Assembly (NCBI RefSeq): GCF_000482545.1
Contig: NZ_KI519454.1
Coordinates: 2,392,954 to 2,456,953 of the forward strand
Direction: 5' to 3'
DNA: 64,000 nucleotides
Origin: Arthrobacter sp. 35W
GTDB lineage: Bacteria; Actinomycetota; Actinomycetes; Actinomycetales; Micrococcaceae
The notes beneath the pieces are model-generated. The model saw only the letters and a list, made by a program, of their open reading frames with translations. It ran no database searches and had not been told where the DNA came from. This document shows positions 25,337 through 34,457 of the stretch, piece after piece. The position numbers and the translations under genes were made by a program. The stretch's first letter is position 1; every line of letters starts with the position of its first letter.

Positions 25337-25642
25337 TTACTTCTTGGAACCCGAGTCATCGCCGCCGGGGCGCAGCCCATCGTAGATTGCCTTGCAATCG
25401 GGGCAGACGGGGAACTTCTGCGGGTCGCGGCCGGGGGTCCAGACCTTGCCGCAGAGGGCAATCACGGGCTCGCCGGTGAGGGCGGATTCCATGATCTTTT
25501 CCTTGCGCACATAGTGCGAAAACCGCTCACGGTCGCCGGGCTCGACCTCCTGGGCCAGCTCCTCGCGCTCGATGGTGGCGGTGGATCCACCCGGGCCTCC
25601 AGGGGCCCGCATCGGATCATTGTCGAAAGGGTCTGCTGGCAT
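25337..25642 (-). CDS. DUF3039 domain protein
   Basis: A 101-residue protein with an N-terminal disordered part and a conserved core HYVRKEKIMESALTGEPVIA-LCGKVWTP, ending with CPDCK. The cysteines (LCGKVW and VCPDCK) suggest a zinc site. The family is restricted to Actinobacteria and of unknown function. I placed the start at 25642 because GGGGAG is 7 nt upstream of that ATG; ATGs further upstream are too close to it. The stop codon abuts the helicase start, so both genes form one unit. Confidence 0.87.
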   Translation of the reverse strand: MPADPFDNDPMRAPGGPGGSTATIEREELAQEVEPGDRERFSHYVRKEKIMESALTGEPVIALCGKVWTPGRDPQKFPVCPDCKAIYDGLRPGGDDSGSKK

Positions 25643-25746
25643 GCTCATGCTCCCCATTCTATGCCACCCCCACCGGCGCGCCGCCCCCGTGACCCGCCGC
25701 AGCGGGCCCCCTTGGGCCGTGCCGGCGGGGGTTTTGGCGGCAAAGA

Positions 25747-25788
25747 ACGACGGCGTGTCCCCCGGTTTCCCGGGGCACACGCCGTCGT
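25747..25788 (-). terminator. terminator after nagB
   Basis: 19-bp arms (25747-25765 and 25770-25788) with one mismatch and a TTTC loop, 35 bp beyond the nagB stop codon. Confidence 0.8.
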
Positions 25789-25822
25789 CGGCTGCGGGCG
25801 GTGAAACCGCCCACACTTGCGT

Positions 25823-26605
25823 CTAGATGCCCTGCCAGTCCGGCTTGTTGGCGTAGGTGTGGCGGTAGTAGTCGGCCAGCTTCAGCTCGCTCGCTGCGGC
25901 CTCGTCCACCAGGATAGTGGCGTGCGGGTGCAGCTGCAGCACTGAGGCGGCACAGATGGCCGCCACCGGGCCCTCGACGAAGTCGCGCACGGCGGCGGCC
26001 TTGCCAATGCCCGTGGCCACCAGGACCACGTGGCGGGCATCCATGATGGTGCCCAGGCCCTGGGTCACCACGTGGTGCGGGACGTCGTTGATGCTGGAGA
26101 AGAAGCGTGCGTTGTCCTGGCGGGTCTGCTCCAGCAGCGTCTTGATGCGCGTGCGCGAGGCCAGCGAGGAGCCGGGCTCGTTGAAGCCGATGTGGCCGTC
26201 GGTGCCGACGCCCAGGATCTGCAGGTCCACGCCGCCGGCGGCCTTGATGGCTGCCTCGTAGGACGCGCAGGCGGCCAGGATGTCCGTGGCGGTGCCGTCG
26301 GGTCCGTGGACGTTCTCCGGCTTGATGTCCACACGGTTGGTGAACTCGCGGCGGATCACTTCGCGGTAGGACTCGTAGTGTCCCAGCGGAAGGCCGACGT
26401 ATTCATCCAGGGCAAAGCCATGGGCCTCGGTGAAGCTCAGGCCGTCTTCATCGTGGCGGCGGGCCAGCTCATCGTAGATGGGCAGCGGCGACGATCCCGT
26501 GGCAAGACCGAGGACGGCGTTGGGCTTGCGCCGCACCAGGGCCTCGATGGCGTCCGCGGCGAGAGCGCCGATTTCTTTGCTGCTGGGGAGGATGACAACC
26601 TCCAT
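25823..26605 (-). CDS. nagB: glucosamine-6-phosphate deaminase
   Basis: Converts glucosamine-6-phosphate to fructose-6-phosphate and ammonia. The 260-residue protein shows LGLATGSSPLPIYDEL (phosphate binding), FALDEYVGLPLGHYESY with the catalytic aspartate and the catalytic loop ILGVGTDGHIGFNEPGSS. Length is typical. The deacetylase gene nagA lies 13 kb away on the other strand, so amino-sugar degradation is not organised as one operon here. AAAGG upstream is a modest ribosome site. Confidence 0.96.
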   Translation of the reverse strand: MEVVILPSSKEIGALAADAIEALVRRKPNAVLGLATGSSPLPIYDELARRHDEDGLSFTEAHGFALDEYVGLPLGHYESYREVIRREFTNRVDIKPENVHGPDGTATDILAACASYEAAIKAAGGVDLQILGVGTDGHIGFNEPGSSLASRTRIKTLLEQTRQDNARFFSSINDVPHHVVTQGLGTIMDARHVVLVATGIGKAAAVRDFVEGPVAAICAASVLQLHPHATILVDEAAASELKLADYYRHTYANKPDWQGI

Positions 26606-26738
26606 GGACCACTACCTTTCAAATGCAGGACACGTGTTTGCGCCCGGCGCTGCCCGCAGGGGGCTGCGCCCGCGGTGCCGGCGGCACAATGGGCATGCTC
26701 TATTCGAAGATATCCCATGTCCTATAACTTCGGGAATC

Positions 26739-28310
26739 TTAACTGTCTTTGGACACAGCCAGCAGAAGTTCCGGGGCCCGCTTGTCGTAGATCCTCCCGC
26801 CCCAACGGATGCCGAGCACCAGGAAGAGGGTTCCAAGCACCAGTGCTACGGCCAGCGCGATCCAGCTCAAATGTGCCTGCTGCGCCAATACCCCCACGAT
26901 ACTCAATACCGCCACCGGCAGCACCATGACAGCCACTCCTGTGACGCCAGCCATCTGGACCAGCACACTGGAGAAGCTGTTGCCGGGCTTGGACTTGAGC
27001 GGGCTCTCCCCCGGTGCCGGCACGTTGTATGTGAAGCGGGCGGAGAACACGCTGGCCAGTCCCAGCGAGGCACCCACCAGTGCCAGGGTCAGCCCCAGCG
27101 TGCCGGGCAGATAGGCCCACGCATCGTTCAGGGCCGCGCCCACCACCGTGTAGACGATTCCCAGCGGCACGGCAATGACGGCGCAGGCCAGCGCCCGCCC
27201 CATCCTGTCGGCGGCCCCGCTGACGCCCGTGGCCACGTGGAGGGCGAAGGCGGTGTTGTCATAGGAGATGTCGGTGGAGATGAACCAGCACATCAAATAG
27301 GTGGCGATGGCGCCGGCAAAGAGCAGCATGAACATCGACCCGCTCTGCACGCCGACCAGGACAAAGACCAGCGGCAGCAGGGGGCTGATGACCAGCCCGG
27401 CCGCATAGCGCGGATCGCGGAACCAGTACGTCAAAGACCGCGCGGCGACGGCGCCCGTGGGGGTGGCCGGGAACCACCGGAAGAAGCCGATGTTTCCGGC
27501 CGTCTTGCGGGCACCGCCGCTGTGCGCCGGGGTGACGAGGGCGCGGGCCAGGAAGATCTTCCACAGCCAGAGCAGCCCGGCCAGGGTGCCCACGGCAATG
27601 AGGAACTTGAGCCCTGCGGCGCCATAGTGGCCGCCGGCCAGATCGGCCGGCACCGACCATGCCGCACCCAAGGGGGTCCAGGACAGTGTCCGGGCCAGCG
27701 CGGGCAGCACCTCGGCAAAGTTCCGCAGGACGTCCGAGGTGCCGGCGATGATCGGCCCCAGCAGCATTAACGGAATGAGCAGGACCAGGCCGCTGACATC
27801 CTTGAACCGGCGCGAGGCGGCCAGATTGGAGCTCGCAGCCGTCATGGCCCGGGAGGCCACGATGCAGGTCATCACGGCCAGGGCGGCGCACACGACGGCG
27901 GCAACCGCCGCCAGCGGGTGGCGCCACCAGGTGCCGACGGTGCCCAGGGCGGCCAGGGCAGTGATCGCCCCGGGGATGCCGATCAGCCCGGAGAGAGCCA
28001 GCCCGGTCAGCAGCGTGCGCATGGGGATGGCAAAGGTGGTGAAGCGCGCCGGATCCAGCGTCATGTCCACGCCGGCGGCCAACACGGGGATCACCAGCCA
28101 GCCCAGGATGACGGCGGAGCCGGCGAGCACGATGACGGTGGAGGCGATCTCCAGGTCTGCACTGCCCAGCAGGACCAGCCCCACCAGGACCAGCACCAGC
28201 ATGCCCAGCCCGTAGAGGCCGCCGATCACGAGCCCCACCACGGCCATGGTGCTGCGTTTGAGGGAGTTGCGCAGCAGATCGAGTTTGAGCCTTAGGAGGT
28301 GCGCAACCAT
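26739..28310 (-). CDS. ABC transporter permease (about 12 TM)
   Basis: Large membrane subunit of 523 residues with about twelve hydrophobic helices in two halves separated by a basic loop. It starts with ATG at 28310 (MVAHLLRLKLDLLRNSLKR), overlapping the end of the ATPase gene by 19 bp; the open frame continuing upstream is a shadow of the ATPase gene. Likely an exporter with the ATPase encoded just upstream. Substrate unknown. Confidence 0.85.
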   Translation of the reverse strand: MVAHLLRLKLDLLRNSLKRSTMAVVGLVIGGLYGLGMLVLVLVGLVLLGSADLEIASTVIVLAGSAVILGWLVIPVLAAGVDMTLDPARFTTFAIPMRTLLTGLALSGLIGIPGAITALAALGTVGTWWRHPLAAVAAVVCAALAVMTCIVASRAMTAASSNLAASRRFKDVSGLVLLIPLMLLGPIIAGTSDVLRNFAEVLPALARTLSWTPLGAAWSVPADLAGGHYGAAGLKFLIAVGTLAGLLWLWKIFLARALVTPAHSGGARKTAGNIGFFRWFPATPTGAVAARSLTYWFRDPRYAAGLVISPLLPLVFVLVGVQSGSMFMLLFAGAIATYLMCWFISTDISYDNTAFALHVATGVSGAADRMGRALACAVIAVPLGIVYTVVGAALNDAWAYLPGTLGLTLALVGASLGLASVFSARFTYNVPAPGESPLKSKPGNSFSSVLVQMAGVTGVAVMVLPVAVLSIVGVLAQQAHLSWIALAVALVLGTLFLVLGIRWGGRIYDKRAPELLLAVSKDS

Positions 28311-29083
28311 GCCAGCCCCGTACTCGTGTTGCGGCCGCCCACCAGCTGGACAAACCTGTCTTCCAGGGACTCGGAGCCGCGGACCTCGTCCACGGTGCCG
28401 GCGGCCAGCACATTGCCACCGGCAATGACCGCCACGTGGTCGCACATGCGCTGGACAAGGTCCATTACGTGGCTGGAGACAATCACGGTGCCGCCGGATC
28501 CCACGTAGTCGGTGAGGATGTCGCGGATGTTGGCCGCAGACACCGGGTCCACCGATTCAAAGGGCTCATCGAGCACCAGCACCTTGGGCGCATGGATCAG
28601 GGCCGAGGCCAGGGCGATCTTCTTGGTCATGCCGGCGGAGTAGTCCACCACCAGCGTCCCGGCGTCCTTGGCCAGGTCCAGCGCCGCCAGCAGATCCTTG
28701 GTCCGCTCGTGGACGGTGTCAGCGTCCATGCCGCGCAGCAGGCCCGCATAGGTGACCAACTGCTCGCCGGTGAGCCTGTCAAACAGCCGCACGCCGTCGG
28801 GCAGGATGCCCATCAGCTTCTTCGCCTCCAGCGGCTGGCCCCACACGCTCGTGCCGTGCACCCAGGCGTCTCCGGCGTCGGGGCGCAGCAGCCCCGTGGC
28901 CATGGACAGCGAGGTGGTCTTTCCGGCCCCGTTGGGGCCCACGAGTCCAAAGAAGGACCCGGCGGGGACGTCGAGGTTGATGCCGTTGACGGCGGTCTTG
29001 TCCCCGAACCGCTTGACCAGGCCTCGAATGGCCAGCGCCGGAGCGCCAACGGGTGGGGTGTGCGGGTGTGTGGAATCACTCAT
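28292..29083 (-). CDS. ABC transporter ATP-binding protein
   Basis: A 263-residue ATPase with P-loop GPNGAGKTT (49-57), the divergent signature YSAGMTKKIALASAL and Walker B VLVLDEPFESVD. The signature lacks the usual LSGGQ, as in the CcmA/NatA-like exporter branch. Acts with the permease encoded downstream. A TAGCGT hexamer ends 6 nt before the ATG, so the mRNA probably lacks a leader. Confidence 0.92.
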   Translation of the reverse strand: MSDSTHPHTPPVGAPALAIRGLVKRFGDKTAVNGINLDVPAGSFFGLVGPNGAGKTTSLSMATGLLRPDAGDAWVHGTSVWGQPLEAKKLMGILPDGVRLFDRLTGEQLVTYAGLLRGMDADTVHERTKDLLAALDLAKDAGTLVVDYSAGMTKKIALASALIHAPKVLVLDEPFESVDPVSAANIRDILTDYVGSGGTVIVSSHVMDLVQRMCDHVAVIAGGNVLAAGTVDEVRGSESLEDRFVQLVGGRNTSTGLAWLRTS

Positions 29084-29089
29084 GCTGCC

Positions 29090-29095
29090 ACGCTA
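29090..29095 (-). promoter_or_regulatory. -10 hexamer of the 28-29 kb ABC operon (leaderless)
   Basis: TAGCGT on the minus strand ends 6 nt before the ATG at 29083. Confidence 0.5.
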
Positions 29096-29146
29096 ACAGC
29101 CGGGTTTGCGGGCCCTACCCATCCCAAAGGATGATTTCCGCCGCGC

Positions 29147-30007
29147 TCAGGGAGCCGCGCCGACGACCACCGTCGCATCTTTGCCGCTGCACGTGGCCAC
29201 CCGGGCCAGCAGCCCGGCGCCGGCCAGCAGCGCCATCGTCTCCGGCGCCTGGCGGGCGCTGGTCTCCACCAAGAGGTGTCCGCCCGGTGCGAGCCACTGC
29301 AGGGCACCGGCGGCGACGCGGCGCTGGATGTCCAGGCCGTCGGCACCGCCGTCCAGCGTCACCAGCGGTTCGTGCAGCCGTGCCTCGGGCGGCATAAACC
29401 GGATCTCCCCCGTGGGGACATAGGGTGCGTTGGCGAGCAGCACGTCCACCCGGCCGCGGAGGTGGGCCGGCAGCGCATCGTACAGATCGCCCTGGAACAC
29501 CTGGCCATCTACCGCAACCAGATTGGCGCGGGCGCAGGCCACCGCCGCAGGGTGGATGTCGACGGCGTACAGCTCGGACCGCTGCCCGGTGGCGGCGAGG
29601 GCCGTCGCGACGGCGGCACCCAGGGCGCCGGAGCCGCAGCACAGGTCCAGCACCACCACGGGCCGCGTCGGGGCCACACCGGCGGATCTGTGGGCGCCGC
29701 CGTCGTCCGCCAGCAGCACTAGGGCCTGTTCCACCAGAAACTCGGTGCGGAGCCTGGGTACAAAGACGCCGGGGGCCAGGGAGATGCGCAGCCCGGCAAA
29801 CTGCGCCCAGCCCAGGATCTGCTCCAGCGGCTCCCCCGCAACACGGCGGGCCGCCAGGGCATCCAGCTGGGCGCGCGTGGAGGCGGCGTCGATGAGGAGC
29901 CGGGCCTCGTCCTCGGCGAAGACACAGCCGGCAGAGCGCAGGAGGGCGGCGATCTCCGCCTCCAACGGCTGGGCTGGGGCGGGCGGCTGGGCCGCACTGG
30001 GTGGCAC
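29147..30007 (-). CDS. HemK-like protein N5-glutamine methyltransferase homologue
   Basis: A 286-residue SAM-dependent methyltransferase of the PrmC/HemK type: helical N-terminal domain, GVFVPRLRTEFLVEQAL, the SAM-binding VLDLCCGSGALGAAVA and the catalytic-loop motif. That motif reads NAPYVP rather than NPPYxP, so the second position is changed from the canonical sequence. A bona fide prmC lies at 57 kb, so this is a paralogue with a possibly different substrate. Start is the GTG 30005-30007, just after the oxidoreductase stop codon; the longer open frame is a shadow. Confidence 0.85.
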   Translation of the reverse strand: MPPSAAQPPAPAQPLEAEIAALLRSAGCVFAEDEARLLIDAASTRAQLDALAARRVAGEPLEQILGWAQFAGLRISLAPGVFVPRLRTEFLVEQALVLLADDGGAHRSAGVAPTRPVVVLDLCCGSGALGAAVATALAATGQRSELYAVDIHPAAVACARANLVAVDGQVFQGDLYDALPAHLRGRVDVLLANAPYVPTGEIRFMPPEARLHEPLVTLDGGADGLDIQRRVAAGALQWLAPGGHLLVETSARQAPETMALLAGAGLLARVATCSGKDATVVVGAAP

Positions 30008-30008
30008 G

Positions 30009-31109
30009 CTACCCTGGCCGGCGGGCCGCGCGCTGGTATTGCGGAGCCCAGGGCACGTCCGCTCCCAGCACCTGTGCGGCGTCGAGCCACCAATGCGGGT
30101 GGCGCAGCAGCTCCCGGGCCAGGAACACGGCGTCGGCCTGGCCGCTGGCCACAATGTGCTCGGCCTGTTCCGGGGAGCTGATCAGTCCGACGGCGGCCGT
30201 GGGCACACCGGCCTCCCGGCGGATCTGCTCGGCAAAGGAGGTCTGGTAGCCCGGGCCCACGGGGATCCTGGCCCCGGGGATGGCACCGCCGCTGGAGACG
30301 TCGATGAGGTCCACGCCGCGCGCCGAGGCCGCCCGGGCCAGCCGCACGGAACTGGCCCCGTCCAGGCCGCCGTCGCTCCAGTCCGTGGCGGAGATGCGCA
30401 GGAACACGGGCATGACCGCGGGGACGTTGGCCCGCACGGCATCGATGACGGCCAACGCCAGCCGGAACCGGCCGGACTCGCTGCCGCCCCAGCCATCGCT
30501 GCGGGTGTTCACCAGAGGTGAGAGGAATTGGTGCAGCAAGTAGCCGTGGGCCGCATGGATCTCCACGATGTCGAAGCCGGCACGGACCGCACGCGCCGCC
30601 GCGGCACCGAAATCGGCCACCACCGTGGCAATGCCGGCCTCCGTCATCGCGCGGGGCGCGGCAAAGGAATCGAAAGGCTCGGCCGTGGCACCCACCGTCG
30701 CCCAGCCATGGTCCGCCGGGGGAACGCTGCCGGACTGGCCCGAAAAGGGCCACCAGGTCGAGGCCTTCCGCCCGGCATGGGCCAGCTGGATGCCCACCTT
30801 TGCCCCCACCTCGGAATGGGTGTGGATGAAATCGGTGATGCCGCGCCAAGCGGATTCCTGGGCATCGTTGTAGATCCCGGTGTCCCGCGGGCTGATCCGC
30901 CCGGCGGCGTTGACGGCCGTGGCCTCGGTGAAGACCAGCGCCGCTCCCCCGGCCGCGAACTGCCCCAGATGCACCAGGTGCCACGCGGTGGGCACACCCG
31001 GAGCGAGGACGGGGTCGCAGGAGTACTGGCACATGGGCGACACCCAGGCCCGGTGGGCCAGTTCGAGCCCGCGCAGCGGCAGGGGTGAAAAGAGCAGTGG
31101 TGCGCTCAT
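30009..31109 (-). CDS. NADH:flavin oxidoreductase (old yellow enzyme, YqjM-like)
   Basis: FMN-dependent ene-reductase of 366 residues. SPMCQYSC with C27 matches the YqjM cysteine that tunes the flavin; WHLVHLGQFAAGG, IQLAHAGRKAS, and HAAHGYLLHQFLSPLVN are conserved, the last two carrying the substrate-binding histidines. Reduces activated C=C bonds of enones; physiological substrate unknown, often linked to electrophile stress. It is followed immediately by the HemK-like gene. Confidence 0.94.
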   Translation of the reverse strand: MSAPLLFSPLPLRGLELAHRAWVSPMCQYSCDPVLAPGVPTAWHLVHLGQFAAGGAALVFTEATAVNAAGRISPRDTGIYNDAQESAWRGITDFIHTHSEVGAKVGIQLAHAGRKASTWWPFSGQSGSVPPADHGWATVGATAEPFDSFAAPRAMTEAGIATVVADFGAAAARAVRAGFDIVEIHAAHGYLLHQFLSPLVNTRSDGWGGSESGRFRLALAVIDAVRANVPAVMPVFLRISATDWSDGGLDGASSVRLARAASARGVDLIDVSSGGAIPGARIPVGPGYQTSFAEQIRREAGVPTAAVGLISSPEQAEHIVASGQADAVFLARELLRHPHWWLDAAQVLGADVPWAPQYQRAARRPG

Positions 31110-31151
31110 GGGTTGATCCTGGGCCGCGCCGTCTGCTCCATGGTCCGGGGC

Positions 31152-32114
31152 CTAGAAGAGGGCCCGGGCCAGGGCCTGGCGGGCCGCGGCCACGCGCGGG
31201 TCCGAGACGCCGACGACGTCGAACAGTTCCAGCAGGCGGACCCGTGCACTCTCGCGCTCGGCACCGAAGTTGTTCTTGATGAAGCCCACGATCCGGGCGA
31301 AGGCATCCTCGATGTGGCCCCCCGTGACATCCAGGTCCGCGACGGCAAGCTGGGCCTCGAGGTCCTCGGGTGCGTCGGCCGCCCGGCGCCGCAGGACATC
31401 GGCCTGCTCGGTGTTCAACACCGCTGTGCGCTGCATCAGGTGCACCTGGGCGAGGCCGATCTTGGCATCGCCGTCAGTCGGCATCTCGGCCAGGGCCTTG
31501 GTGTAGGCAGCCTCGGCGGCCGCCAGATCCCCCGCCTCGATCGCGTCGAAGGCCGCCTGGTGCAGCGGCGGCAGCGGCTCGGGCTCGGCGGCATCCGCGC
31601 CGTCCCGGTTTGCCCCCAGGGCGCCGTCGACGCCGTTGGCCGCGGCCACCTTCACCAGCTCCGAAAGGTAGCGCTCAATCTGGTCGTGCGGCAGCTCACC
31701 CTCGAAGAGCGGCACCGGCTGGCCCTTGACCAGCGCCACGATGGTGGGGACCGCTGTCGCGCCAAAGGCCTGGGCAATCTGCGGGCTCACCTCGGCGTCC
31801 ACACGGCCCAGCAGCAGCCTGCCAGCGTATCCCGCCACCAAGGATTCCAGCACGGCAAGGACATTGGCGGACTGGGCGGACCAGGCGGCCCCCAGCGACA
31901 CCACCACCGGCACCTGGGCGGAAAGCTGCACCAGGTCCTGGAAGTTTGCCTCGGTGACGTCCACGGAGTACGACTGGCCTCCCGCCCCATCGGCGCCGTT
32001 CCCGGCGGCGGTGGCCGCCGGGGCGGGCCGGGTGTTCTTCAGGGCTGACAGATCCACCGCACCACGGAGGTTCAGGCTGGCGGCAACGGCGGGGTTCACG
32101 GGAGGCTGGGTCAT
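31152..32114 (-). CDS. thioredoxin-fold protein with TPR-like C-terminus (CnoX-like)
   Basis: A 320-residue protein: disordered N-terminus (1-45), a thioredoxin domain (about 50-155) and a helical repeat region (about 190-320) with TPR-type pairs such as AFDAIEAGDLAAAEAAYTKA. The redox-motif position reads AAWSAQSANV, with no cysteine at all, so it cannot be an oxidoreductase. This architecture matches CnoX/YbbN chaperone-like holdases that work with GroEL. A TAGAGT hexamer 6 nt before the ATG indicates a leaderless mRNA. Confidence 0.87.
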   Translation of the reverse strand: MTQPPVNPAVAASLNLRGAVDLSALKNTRPAPAATAAGNGADGAGGQSYSVDVTEANFQDLVQLSAQVPVVVSLGAAWSAQSANVLAVLESLVAGYAGRLLLGRVDAEVSPQIAQAFGATAVPTIVALVKGQPVPLFEGELPHDQIERYLSELVKVAAANGVDGALGANRDGADAAEPEPLPPLHQAAFDAIEAGDLAAAEAAYTKALAEMPTDGDAKIGLAQVHLMQRTAVLNTEQADVLRRRAADAPEDLEAQLAVADLDVTGGHIEDAFARIVGFIKNNFGAERESARVRLLELFDVVGVSDPRVAAARQALARALF

Positions 32115-32120
32115 GGATTC

Positions 32121-32126
32121 ACTCTA
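32121..32126 (-). promoter_or_regulatory. -10 hexamer of the CnoX-like gene (leaderless)
   Basis: TAGAGT on the minus strand ends 6 nt before the ATG at 32114. Confidence 0.5.
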
Positions 32127-32142
32127 TCTGGGCAGGTGGGGG

Positions 32143-34272
32143 CTACTTGAACTTGGCATCCACCAGTTCGCGGGTAGCGGAGAGCAGCGTCATCTTTCCA
32201 CCGGCGGAGGCCGGCGGGATGTAGAGCACCACCGGTTCGCCGAAGGCCAGAACATAGCCCGTGGTGGTTTCCTTGCCACCAGCAAACACCGCTGCCTCGT
32301 CGGCAATGGTCAGCTTTGCCTCGGGGTTGGCCGTGGCATCCACCTGGAAACGGTAGTTGGCCACCACCATGGCACCGCCGTCGGCCGTGCGGAGCACCCG
32401 CGTCGTGTCGGCCACAAGATTGTGCGAGAACGCGTAGCTGGCGTCCTTGGCCTTCTCGGCAAACTGCGCCTGGTAGGTCTCGGTGTCGGTGATGTAGACG
32501 CTGTCGTTGAACTTGTCCTTCCACGCGCTGTCACCCTTGGTCAGCCTGTCGCTGAGGCCGGCCAGGGCCTCGTTCGGGCTCATCAGCAGTGCACTGGCGG
32601 CGTCGGCGGGCAGCTGCTCGGAGCCCTCCTTGGCCGGCGTCGGGAAGGTCTGTCCGGGAAGCAGCGGGGTGGATTCCACCAGCTTGTAGTTTTCGCGCGC
32701 GGTGCTCTGGACCATGGTCAGAACCTGCGGCACGTCATTGCCCTCGCCCTGGGTGACGGCGATGATGGTGCGCGGCCAGGTGGTGGAGTTCGTCACCACG
32801 CGCGAGAGCAGCTTGGAGCTGGCCACGGGCAGCGCGGCAGCGTAGCTGGAGACCTGCGAGCGGATCTTGTAGTTGGCCGCCCGGATCTCCAGGGCCGAGC
32901 CTCCTACGCGGCTGGCCAGCTCATTGGCGTCCTTGGCGTTGTCGCCCGTGGCGACGACGGTGGCGACGTCATTGAGGATGCGGGTGAACTGGTTTTCCAC
33001 CAGGGCCGGGTAGGCGCTGGTGGCCGCGGCAGTGGACGACGCCGAGGCCGACGGCGAGGCGGACGGCGCGGGCGAGGTGGTGTCATCGGCCTGGGCCGGA
33101 GCCAGGGATCCGGCCACCAGCACTGTGGCAATGGCGGCACCCCAGCGGGCGCTGCGGGAGAACGGCGTCATGCGCTTGTCCTTGCCCTTCTCGCCCGGCT
33201 TGCCGGTGGAGTTGTCCGTAGACGTCCCAGGCGCCTTGTTTGTGTTCTTGCCAGGGTTCTTGTCTGTGTTCTTGCCGGTCGACGTGGCCGTGGAGCCGGG
33301 GCCCTTGGGCCTGCCGTCCTTCGTGTCGTCCTCGGTGTCCTTCTTGCCGTCGGTGGGCGAGGCATCCTTGGACGCCGCGGCAATCGACGCCGCATCGATG
33401 GCCTGCGCAGCCGGTGCATCGGCGGAAGTGGCGGCGCCCGCAGCGGGCTCGCCGGAACCGGCGGCATCGGATGGCACGGGGATGGACTGCGTCCCGGCGA
33501 CGGGCCACGCGACACTGGCATCCGCCGCACGGGGGCCGGAGTCCTTCGCGCCAGCGGCAGTGCTGGAGCCGGCCCGGGAATCGGAGACGGGCCGGGCGCC
33601 CGTGGCATTGGTGATCGTCGCTGCGGCTTCGGCACCGGCGGCACGGCGCGGGCCGGCGGCGCGGCGTCGCTGCTTGGGCTTGATAAGGAACACCAGCGCT
33701 GCAACGGCCAGGGCAATGGCGCCCAGCACCATGAGCGGCACGGCCCACGGAGTGCTCGTGTCATTCGGCGCCGTCACGGAGATGTCCGTGGGGGCCGGTG
33801 CAGTGCCGCCGGAGGAGAGCAGGATGGCCCAGTCGCCATCGGCCGGCGGGGTCCACTGGTAGTCCATGGTCCCGGTGCCGCTGCGCTGGCTCACCCACAG
33901 GTCCGAGCCCACCGGGCTGGGCACAGTGGCGTCGCCGTCGGAGTGCTTCGTCTCCAGGGAGGTGAAGTCCGCGTTGGCACCCGTCACGTTCAGGTGCGCT
34001 GCGGAGCCAACCCAGCCGGCGACGTCGGCCGGGCGGCCCACGGCAAGTTCAATGGGCCCATCGGCCTTGATGCTCAGCGTGAGGTTGCCGCCGTGGGAGT
34101 TCAGCAGGGCAGGGTCCACCACCGTCAGGGGTGCACTTTGCGTGGGGGCTGCCAGCGTGGCAGTCACCGTGTCCGAGGGCAGCCAGATCGTGCGCTGCCC
34201 AATCCCCAAGGCAAGCAGCAGCAAGCCAAGAATTGCCAGTCCAATCGCTATTTTCGAACGCACAAAACACAC
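32143..34272 (-). CDS. large three-helix surface protein with disordered cytoplasmic linker
   Basis: A 709-residue protein I do not recognise. Helix 1 (about 8-26) is followed by an external domain (30-170, beta-rich, ending DYQWTPPADGDWAILL). Helix 2 (176-197) ends with KPKQRRR. A linker of about 170 residues is rich in Ala, Ser, Gly and then Lys/Asp/Thr (STGKNTDKNPGKNTNK). Helix 3 resembles a second signal sequence (MTPFSRSARWGAAIATVLVA from residue 368) ending APAQADD, then an external domain of about 300 residues. The ends could be two genes fused. A GTG at 34263 with AGG upstream is an alternative start. Confidence 0.72.
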   Translation of the reverse strand: MCFVRSKIAIGLAILGLLLLALGIGQRTIWLPSDTVTATLAAPTQSAPLTVVDPALLNSHGGNLTLSIKADGPIELAVGRPADVAGWVGSAAHLNVTGANADFTSLETKHSDGDATVPSPVGSDLWVSQRSGTGTMDYQWTPPADGDWAILLSSGGTAPAPTDISVTAPNDTSTPWAVPLMVLGAIALAVAALVFLIKPKQRRRAAGPRRAAGAEAAATITNATGARPVSDSRAGSSTAAGAKDSGPRAADASVAWPVAGTQSIPVPSDAAGSGEPAAGAATSADAPAAQAIDAASIAAASKDASPTDGKKDTEDDTKDGRPKGPGSTATSTGKNTDKNPGKNTNKAPGTSTDNSTGKPGEKGKDKRMTPFSRSARWGAAIATVLVAGSLAPAQADDTTSPAPSASPSASASSTAAATSAYPALVENQFTRILNDVATVVATGDNAKDANELASRVGGSALEIRAANYKIRSQVSSYAAALPVASSKLLSRVVTNSTTWPRTIIAVTQGEGNDVPQVLTMVQSTARENYKLVESTPLLPGQTFPTPAKEGSEQLPADAASALLMSPNEALAGLSDRLTKGDSAWKDKFNDSVYITDTETYQAQFAEKAKDASYAFSHNLVADTTRVLRTADGGAMVVANYRFQVDATANPEAKLTIADEAAVFAGGKETTTGYVLAFGEPVVLYIPPASAGGKMTLLSATRELVDAKFK

Positions 34273-34457
34273 CTATCTTCGGCGGAAAAATACCTTGAAG
34301 CTCACTTAAGCGTAACCGGCCACTCATTTTCGGCGGAGTTTTAGCCGCCTTTAATGCCCCGTGAAACCCTGCGGGCCCCATGAAAGCGCCACCCGCACGA
34401 CGGCGCCGCATCCCCGGCCCCGCGCGGCGTGGCGCCATACGGCGCGACGCGGAGCCA

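Noticed and set aside
23549-25642. Defence-type helicase system with DUF3039
   Set aside because: The pair is a common, stable neighbourhood in Actinobacteria, with no nuclease, methylase or sensor gene beside it.
30009-31032. Frame of 437 codons joining the oxidoreductase and methyltransferase region
   Set aside because: Out-of-frame shadow of the old-yellow-enzyme gene.
31726-34344. 872-codon open frame antisense to the CnoX-like and surface-protein genes
   Set aside because: Gly/Arg-rich shadow without motif; the opposite-strand proteins have signal sequences, helices and conserved domain elements.
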